Shown piece after piece: positions 1-5,900 of a DNA stretch of 16,171 nucleotides. The notes under the pieces were generated by a model. The model was not told the DNA's origin, searched no databases, and was given only the letters and a program-made list of their open reading frames with translations. The stretch comes from an uncultured Mesocricetibacter sp. (lineage in GTDB: Bacteria; Pseudomonadota; Gammaproteobacteria; Enterobacterales; Pasteurellaceae), in contig CAJPST010000025.1 in the NCBI GenBank assembly GCA_905373425.1, positions 1 to 16,171 of the forward strand, in the 5' to 3' direction. Position numbers and translations under genes: made by a program. The stretch's first letter is position 1. Each line of letters begins with the position of its first letter.

Positions 1-1
1 T

Positions 2-778
2 GTCAGTGTGGGCGGGCAGCCTAAATATTCCGACGGTTTCGGGCCTAAACCTGCCGATATTATTCACCTACCTTTCAATAATTTACATGCTGTAGAAGCC
101 GTTATTGACGATCACACCTGTGCTGTGATCTTGGAACCTATTCAAGGAGAAAGCGGTGTTATCCCGGCAACAAAAGAATTTTTGCAGGGATTACGTAAAT
201 TATGCGATCAACACAACGCATTGCTGATTTTCGACGAAGTACAAACCGGTGTAGGGCGTACAGGTTATCTGTATGCTTACCAGAAATATAATGTTATACC
301 GGATATTCTCACTTCCGCTAAAGCGCTGGCTAACGGTTTTCCGATTAGTGCAATGTTAACTACGAATAAGATTGCCGCAAGCTTCAGCCCCGGCGTACAC
401 GGCACCACTTTCGGTGGAAATCCGTTGGCTTGTACAATTGCAGCAAAGGTGATTGATATTATTACGAATCCTGAATTTTTAGCAAAAATTAACCGAACTT
501 CAATTGAATTTAAAACCGGACTGGAAAAAATTAATCAACAAACAGGAATCTTTAAACAAATTCGAGGAGAAGGATTATTAATTGGTGCAGAGCTAATTAA
601 TGCTTATCAGGGAAAAGCAATGGAATTTGTTAAAGCCGCGGCACATAATGGCTTAATGATTTTAGTGGCAGGACCAAATGTATTGCGTTTTGCACCGGCA
701 TTAAATATTACATCGGAAGAGATACAACAGGGATTCGATAAATTATTTTGCACTGTGCAAAATTTTGAATTGAAATAA
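2..778 (+). CDS. argD: Acetylornithine aminotransferase, 3' part (5' end outside window)
   Basis: PLP-dependent class III aminotransferase that converts N-acetylglutamate semialdehyde to N2-acetylornithine in arginine synthesis; the enterobacterial enzyme also serves lysine synthesis. About 258 residues are visible, against roughly 400 for the family, so about 150 N-terminal residues lie before position 1. The frame is open to the left edge, and the GTG at 8-10 is an internal Val codon, not a start. Family marks seen: EPIQGESGV, then FDEVQTGVGRTG, whose Asp pairs with the PLP ring nitrogen, then LTSAKALANGF, whose Lys (codon 320-322) should form the Schiff base, then GTTFGGNPLAC. It ends LFCTVQNFELK and TAA. 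ArgD is preferred over the related AstC or GabT because of the overall resemblance to ArgD; this is from memory of the family. No terminator follows directly; the first clear one is at 935-964. Confidence 0.9.
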   Translation, partial: VSVGGQPKYSDGFGPKPADIIHLPFNNLHAVEAVIDDHTCAVILEPIQGESGVIPATKEFLQGLRKLCDQHNALLIFDEVQTGVGRTGYLYAYQKYNVIPDILTSAKALANGFPISAMLTTNKIAASFSPGVHGTTFGGNPLACTIAAKVIDIITNPEFLAKINRTSIEFKTGLEKINQQTGIFKQIRGEGLLIGAELINAYQGKAMEFVKAAAHNGLMILVAGPNVLRFAPALNITSEEIQQGFDKLFCTVQNFELK

Positions 779-794
779 TAATTCAGAATATCTA

Positions 795-808
795 TTGATA
801 ATGATCAT
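795..808. promoter_or_regulatory. FNR-like box, also Fur-like
   Basis: TTGATaatgATCAT matches the FNR consensus TTGAT-N4-ATCAA at 9 of 10 specified bases. Its centre is about 73 bp before the predicted start of the small RNA at 874, near the spacing used by class I FNR-dependent promoters. The overlapping 797-815 matches the 19-bp Fur consensus at 13 of 19 positions, mostly in its first 12 bases. Which factor binds, if either, cannot be decided by eye; the FNR match is the better one. Confidence 0.5.
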
Positions 809-862
809 TTAAATTGGTGGTCACATCAGTCACAAACCGCTTTCGTTTCTTTGCTTTTATTA

Positions 863-868
863 TATAAT
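863..868 (+). promoter_or_regulatory. -10 element of candidate small RNA
   Basis: A perfect TATAAT lies six bases before the first base of a strong hairpin that begins at 874. No good -35 hexamer sits 16-18 bp upstream (the sequence there is roughly CTTTCG), which fits a promoter that needs an activator, such as the site at 795-808. Confidence 0.5.
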
Positions 869-873
869 GAAGT

Positions 874-964
874 AGTTTTATATGGAGTAAAACCCTATAA
901 AACTCAACTTGAAAAATTTTATTCATAAACCTTTAAGCCAAACTCCCCTGTTTGGCTTTTTTTT
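874..964 (+). ncRNA. Candidate small regulatory RNA, about 91 nt
   Basis: Nothing codes here, but the stretch has the build of a free-standing bacterial sRNA. A TATAAT box (863-868) is followed by a 12-bp stem, arms 874-885 and 893-904 with one mismatch (883/895) and a 7-nt loop. Next come about 30 nt of A/T-rich, probably single-stranded sequence (905-934), then an intrinsic terminator (stem 935-942/951-958 and a T-run to 964). The start at 874 is inferred from the -10 box. The upstream FNR/Fur-like box suggests anaerobic or iron control. FnrS (FNR-activated) and RyhB/HrrF-type (Fur-repressed) RNAs are known functional precedents, but I cannot show homology to either. A long 3' untranslated region of argD ending in the same terminator is the alternative. 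Confidence 0.55.
935..964 (+). terminator. Intrinsic terminator of small RNA / argD
   Basis: AAGCCAAA at 935-942 pairs perfectly with TTTGGCTT at 951-958 across an 8-nt loop. The right arm runs into an unbroken T-tract, 957-964. This is a strong factor-independent terminator on the plus strand. Confidence 0.85.
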
Positions 965-1000
965 ATTCCGAATTTATTATCTACATATCACCAAACTAAA

Positions 1001-1009
1001 AAGTGCGGT
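1001..1009 (+). repeat. DNA uptake signal sequence
   Basis: AAGTGCGGT core preceded by AA and followed by an A/T-rich flank, between argD and the PTS gene. It matches the H. influenzae-type uptake signal, plus orientation. Confidence 0.9.
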
Positions 1010-1085
1010 GAGAATTTCTATCGTTTTTTCCCAATATAATGTCGACTAATCGGAGCAGTAAAAAACCACGATTTTGCTAGCCTTG

Positions 1086-1115
1086 CTTAACCGTTTTAGT
1101 TAAAATCGGCATAAT
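1086..1115 (+). promoter_or_regulatory. Promoter of the PTS gene with LacI-family-like operator
   Basis: CTTAACCGTTTTAG (1086-1099) is an imperfect palindrome around a central CpG with paired CT/AG ends, the pattern of operators bound by LacI-family sugar repressors such as ScrR. It covers a possible -35 (TTAACC, 1087-1092) that sits 17 bp before a -10 (CATAAT, 1110-1115). Repressor binding would block polymerase. No repressor gene is in the window, so the assignment rests on pattern and position only. A larger inverted repeat, CGATTTT at 1069-1075 with AAAATCG at 1102-1108, encloses it. Confidence 0.5.
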
Positions 1116-1139
1116 ATTTACATAGCACAGGAGAAGCCA

Positions 1140-2696
1140 ATGAATTTCCCTAATATTGCAAAAGAAATCATTGAAAAGCTAGGCGGTAAAGAAAATATCG
1201 TTACAGCTGCCCACTGCGCCACTCGCTTGCGTATTGTATTGAATGACGAAAGCAAGGTTGACAAGGAAGGCATTGACAACATTGAAGGCGTGAAAGGGCA
1301 ATTTTCAGTCGCCGGACAATACCAAATTATTTTCGGTTCGGGCACAGTGAATAAAGTCCACACCGAATTAACCAAATTACTTGGTATCGGCGATGTGAGC
1401 AAAGCTGAAGTTGCAGAAGCGGCCTCAAGTAATCAAAACTTATTGCAACGTTTAGTAAAAGGTCTGGCTGACATTTTCGTACCAATCATTCCGGCAATCG
1501 TAGCGGGTGGTTTGTTAATGGGTATTTACAGCATGTTAACTGCTCAAGGTTTCTTTTGGGAAGTTCCAAATGAATTAAGAGTAGCGTTAGCAGCTGCACA
1601 AGAAGCATTTAATTCAGTTAAAGATAGTGGTAACGCTATTGCTATTGCAGATGCTCAGAAAGTATTAGCTGATGCGGCTATTACGGGATATTCAGTAGTT
1701 GATAGATACCCAAATATCTCAGATTTAGCCTCTTTCATTAATACTATCTCTAATGCACCATTTGTATTTTTACCTGTGTTATTGGGTTTTTCAGCTACCA
1801 GAAAATTTGGTGGTAACCCATTCTTAGGAGCTGCACTTGGAATGTTATTAGTTCACCCTGCCTTAGCGGATGGTTGGAATTATGCACTAACTTTAGCTAA
1901 AGGTGAGATCAAATACTGGAACGTATTTGGCTTAGAAATTGAGCAAGTTGGTTATCAAGGAACAGTAATTCCGACTATTATCTCGTCTTGGGTATTAGCA
2001 ACATTAGAAAAAACGTTTCGCAAGTTTGTGCCGTCTTATTTGGATAACCTAGTCACGCCGCTATGTTCATTATTTATTGCAGGCTTTTTAGCATTTACCG
2101 TAATCGGCCCATTCGGTCGTGAAGCCGGCTCATTAATCAGCGCCGGATTGACTTGGTTATATGATACTTTAGGCTTTGTCGGTGGAGCGATTTTCGGTAC
2201 GTTATATGCCCCAATCGTCATTACCGGTATGCACCAAACCTTTATTGCGGTTGAAACACAATTATTAACTGAAATGGCAAATACAGGCGGAACTTTTATC
2301 TTCCCAATCGCAGCAATGTCTAATATTGCACAAGGTGCGGCTTGTTTAGGTGTAGCATTTGCATTAAAAGATCCGAAAGTTCGCGGTTTAGCCATTCCTT
2401 CCGGAATTTCCGCCCTGTTAGGCATCACAGAGCCGGCAATGTTCGGGGTGAATTTACGTTATCGTCAGGCATTCTTAGGCGCAATGATCGGTTCAGGTTT
2501 AGCCAGTGCGTTTATTGCACTTTTTAATGTGAAAGCTATCGCATTAGGTGCAGCAGGTTTCTTGGGAATTCCTTCCATCAAACCGGACAGTTTGGCAATG
2601 TACAGTATCGGTATGTTAATTTCATTTAGCGTTGCTTTCAGTATTTCTCTTGTCATGGTGAAAAGAGCGCAAAGTAAAGCTAAAAACGAAGCTTAA
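1140..2696 (+). CDS. PTS sugar permease EIIBC, sucrose/trehalose family
   Basis: Inner-membrane permease that imports and phosphorylates a sugar at the expense of phosphoenolpyruvate; 518 residues. The IIB domain (about 1-85) contains AAHCATRLR with the phosphorylated Cys26. A linker leads to a IIC membrane domain (about 105-510) with GPFGRE, the ITGMHQTF loop and the GITEPAMFG motif typical of the glucose superfamily. No IIA domain is attached, so phosphate should come from a separate EIIA-Glc (Crr), as for enterobacterial ScrA and TreB. The N-terminus (LGGKENI..AAHCATRLR, EGVKGQF, IIFGSGTVNKV) reads closer to ScrA than to TreB, so sucrose is the likelier substrate; trehalose or another glucoside is possible. 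Residues about 141-192 look like extra loop sequence compared with the enterobacterial protein. The start is supported by AGGAG at 1129-1133. No hydrolase or fructokinase lies beside it. Confidence 0.85.
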   Translation: MNFPNIAKEIIEKLGGKENIVTAAHCATRLRIVLNDESKVDKEGIDNIEGVKGQFSVAGQYQIIFGSGTVNKVHTELTKLLGIGDVSKAEVAEAASSNQNLLQRLVKGLADIFVPIIPAIVAGGLLMGIYSMLTAQGFFWEVPNELRVALAAAQEAFNSVKDSGNAIAIADAQKVLADAAITGYSVVDRYPNISDLASFINTISNAPFVFLPVLLGFSATRKFGGNPFLGAALGMLLVHPALADGWNYALTLAKGEIKYWNVFGLEIEQVGYQGTVIPTIISSWVLATLEKTFRKFVPSYLDNLVTPLCSLFIAGFLAFTVIGPFGREAGSLISAGLTWLYDTLGFVGGAIFGTLYAPIVITGMHQTFIAVETQLLTEMANTGGTFIFPIAAMSNIAQGAACLGVAFALKDPKVRGLAIPSGISALLGITEPAMFGVNLRYRQAFLGAMIGSGLASAFIALFNVKAIALGAAGFLGIPSIKPDSLAMYSIGMLISFSVAFSISLVMVKRAQSKAKNEA

Positions 2697-2719
2697 TTAA
2701 TTGCCAAAGGCAATAAAAC

Positions 2720-2787
2720 ATAAGAGCGTTTTCCTTTTAGAATATGAATATCAAAGTTCAGTCTAGCCCCAAAGAAAACGCTCATAT
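2720..2787. repeat. Long inverted repeat, possible dispersed element
   Basis: GAGCGTTTTC (2724-2733) and GAAAACGCTC (2774-2783) are perfect 10-bp inverted arms. They extend by three more pairs beyond one mismatch (2720-2722 with 2785-2787) and enclose about 40 nt. The T-run after the right arm is short (2787-2791), so it could act as a weak terminator for the PTS gene. The compact paired-end form also suits a small palindromic repeat or MITE-like element; other copies would have to be found to prove that. Confidence 0.45.
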
Positions 2788-2952
2788 TTTTCGCTCTTTC
2801 CATACGACCACTCTATTTTAGCCAATCTGAAAATTCAAAAAATCAACTCTTCTCCTAAAATTACAATCATATTAGGGTTCTTGGTTGTCGCTTATTATCT
2901 TTTTTCATTCCATTTATCCCTGTTCAATATTTTGTTTCTACGCAATTAAGGC

Positions 2953-2958
2953 TATAAT
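2953..2958 (+). promoter_or_regulatory. -10 element before yfhM
   Basis: Perfect TATAAT 33 bp before the yfhM start codon. Only weak -35 candidates exist (TTGTTT at 2932-2937, 15-bp spacer). It suggests that yfhM starts its own transcript rather than being read from the PTS gene. Confidence 0.5.
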
Positions 2959-2990
2959 GCTCCAATAGAAACTCGATTGAGGACTTTCAT

Positions 2991-5900
2991 ATGTCAAGCC
3001 GCTTCTTTTCTCTGCTATTTTTTGTCGTTTCGTTTCTTTTCAGCTTAACAGGTTGTGGCGAACAAGCCGCACCACCGGATGCCATTACGGCTAAATTTAA
3101 TCCGCTTACTCAGACCAATTATAACGATGAAACTAAAAAAGTTTATCCATTGACCATACAATTCAGTGGTTCAGCGGCGTTAATCGAGCAATTGCAAAAA
3201 GAATTAAGCGATGGCGTAAGTATTGAACCTGCAATTAAGGGACGCTGGCGTTGGGAAAATGATCATACGCTGACATTTACTCCGCAAGATGACTGGGCAG
3301 CAGGGCAACAATATAAAGTGAAATTGGATAAGAAAATCCTCAATCCAAAACTGAGTTATGACAAATCCGTAACCGAGCAACAAACTTTACGTGCGCCTTT
3401 GTTTACGGCAAGTATTGTGGATAATGAATTTTACCAAGACCCAAATCAATCCCATATCCGCTATGCTTTAACTCAGGTAAAATTTAGTCACCCTGTGGAA
3501 CCTGCGGAGTTTGAACGGACAGTAACAGCAGGACTAATCCGCAAAAATATTGATGGTACACAGGATGTTATTGCGCCACTTGGTGTGAAAGTGCGTTATG
3601 ATGAAAAACGTCTAAATGCTTGGATAAGTTCAGATTCTGTCAGTCTGGCAAATAGTGACAATCAATATATTCAAACCAAAATAGACAAAAAACTGACCGC
3701 ACTTTCAGGTGTAAACGGCTTGGAAAACGACTTAATTGCTGATGTGTCGGTACCGACCAAATATAGTTTAGATTTTAGCTATAATATTGATTATATAAAT
3801 AATAATCGAGATGAAGCGGAACAAATTCTATTTCTGAACTTTAATAACGCCGTGAAAGGTGCAGACGTTGTAAAAAACCTGAAAGCGTTTTTGTTACCGG
3901 AGAAAGATGACAGTTGGTCATACAATCGGATTACGCAAGAGGTATTAAACAAATCAAAAAATGTAGCACTAACCTTGCTACCGACTGAAAATATCTATGA
4001 AAAATCACAAAAATTCCGTCTGGATATTCCGGAAAACCGTTGTATTTATTTATATGCGGACACCCACTTCAGCGCATTAGGCGGTTATCAGTTCGGCAAA
4101 CCGATGGGAATGGTAACCTGTGCCGGGAATTACCCTAAACATGTTGCATTCGTGGGAGAAGGCTCTCTGCTGAACTTAAAAGGCGAGAAAAAGCTCACAA
4201 TTGCCAGCCGCAATTTTGATAAAATTAAACTCGACATCGGTCGCATTCAGCCTCAACAACTGCGCCATATTGCCAATTTAAATGAAGAAAGTTTCCAAAA
4301 ACCGATATTAGGTAATTTGAAGTTTGACGACATTGCCGATTTTCACAGTGTTGTATTTAATGTGCCGAACCACAATCCAAGCAAAGCCCAATACACCGGA
4401 GTTGATTTGACTCAACGCGGTAATCTTCCTGCTGAAAAAGGTATCTTTTGGTTGAAAGCAACCGGCTATAAAAAAGACCAAAAAATCGACCGCACTTCTG
4501 AAAACTTAGACACTTCCGGCGATAATTATTGGTATAGCGGTGCGGAACAATCCGAAGATTATCGCTTAGTAATTCTAACCGATTTAGGTATTATTGCGAA
4601 GAAAGCTTTAGACGGCTCACAGTCTGTGTTTGTTCAATCCATTCACAGCGGTGAGCCAATTGCCGGAGCACAAATAAAAGTAATTAGCCGTAACGGCTCA
4701 ACACTTGAACAACACCTAACCGATGCGCAAGGCGTCGCATTGCTACCAAGTCTTGCTAATTATGTGCAGGAACAGGAACCTGTTATGTATTTAGTGGAAC
4801 ATGACGGTGACCAATCCTTCCTGCCGATTGACAAAGAAGATCGCGTGTTAAATTATTCGCGCTTTGATACAGGCGGCCGTGTAGCTGAAGCCGACAATAC
4901 CGCGCTAAAATCACATATTATCACTGATCGCGGTATTTATCGCCCGGGGGAAATGCTACACACAGCAATTATTACCAAACCCGCAGATTGGAACGTTAAA
5001 CTTTCCAATATTCCATTGCAAGTTGAAATCAGCACGCCTAGCGGCCAGGTCGCACATAAAGACACTATTCGTTTGGCTCAAAACGGTCTAAATAGCCTTA
5101 ACTATTCCCTGCCGGCAAATGCCGAAACAGGGCAATGGTGGATCAGATTATTCACCGCAAAAGAAGACGAAGTCAGTAATGATTTTGGTTCAACCGCTTT
5201 CCAAGTGCAGGAATTCCAACCCGATAGCTTAAAAATTAAAACCCAATTTAACGCAAGAGAAAACTTAGGCTGGGTATCACCTAATGATTTAACCGCAGAT
5301 GTGTATTTAACTAACTTGTTTGGCACGCCGGCACAAAAACGCCGTGTAACAGCAAATTTAACACTGTACAGCTTATTTCCAAAATTTGCCCAATATGAAG
5401 ACTATCAATTCTATGATAATCAACGTAATAAATCGGCGATTTTATATGAACTCGAATTAAACGAGCAATATACCGATGATAAAGGTGAGGCAAAATTTGC
5501 TTTAGATTTAAGCCAATATGCAGAAAATACCGTACAAATGCTGTATTTCACCGCAGACGGTTTTGAAACCGATAGCGGACGAGGAGTATCTAAAACTCAT
5601 TCGGTTATGGTATCCGCTCAGCCTTGGCTGGTAGGTTATCATGCCAAACAAGATTTAAATTACTTAAAACAAAATGCTACCGTCGCAGTTGATCTGATCG
5701 CAATCAATCCGAATTTGGAAAAAATTGCGGTCAAAGGGTTAACCGCCACGCTGTTTGAACGCAAATATGTTTCCGTTTTAACGCAACAAACATCCGGCGC
5801 GTACAAATACGAAAGTAAACTAGTAGAGAATCAAAAAGCAGAAAGTGTGGTGGATATTTCGTCTGAAATCTCAACCCTGCCGTTGGACACCTCTGTAAGT

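Noticed and set aside
8..10. GTG as start codon of argD
   Set aside because: The frame is open to the left edge, and the protein from here would lack the N-terminal third of a very well conserved family.
2036..2428. 130-codon minus-strand reading frame
   Set aside because: Lies entirely opposite the membrane domain of the PTS gene, has no RBS, and its Pro/Asn/Lys-rich product is typical of antisense to a hydrophobic protein.
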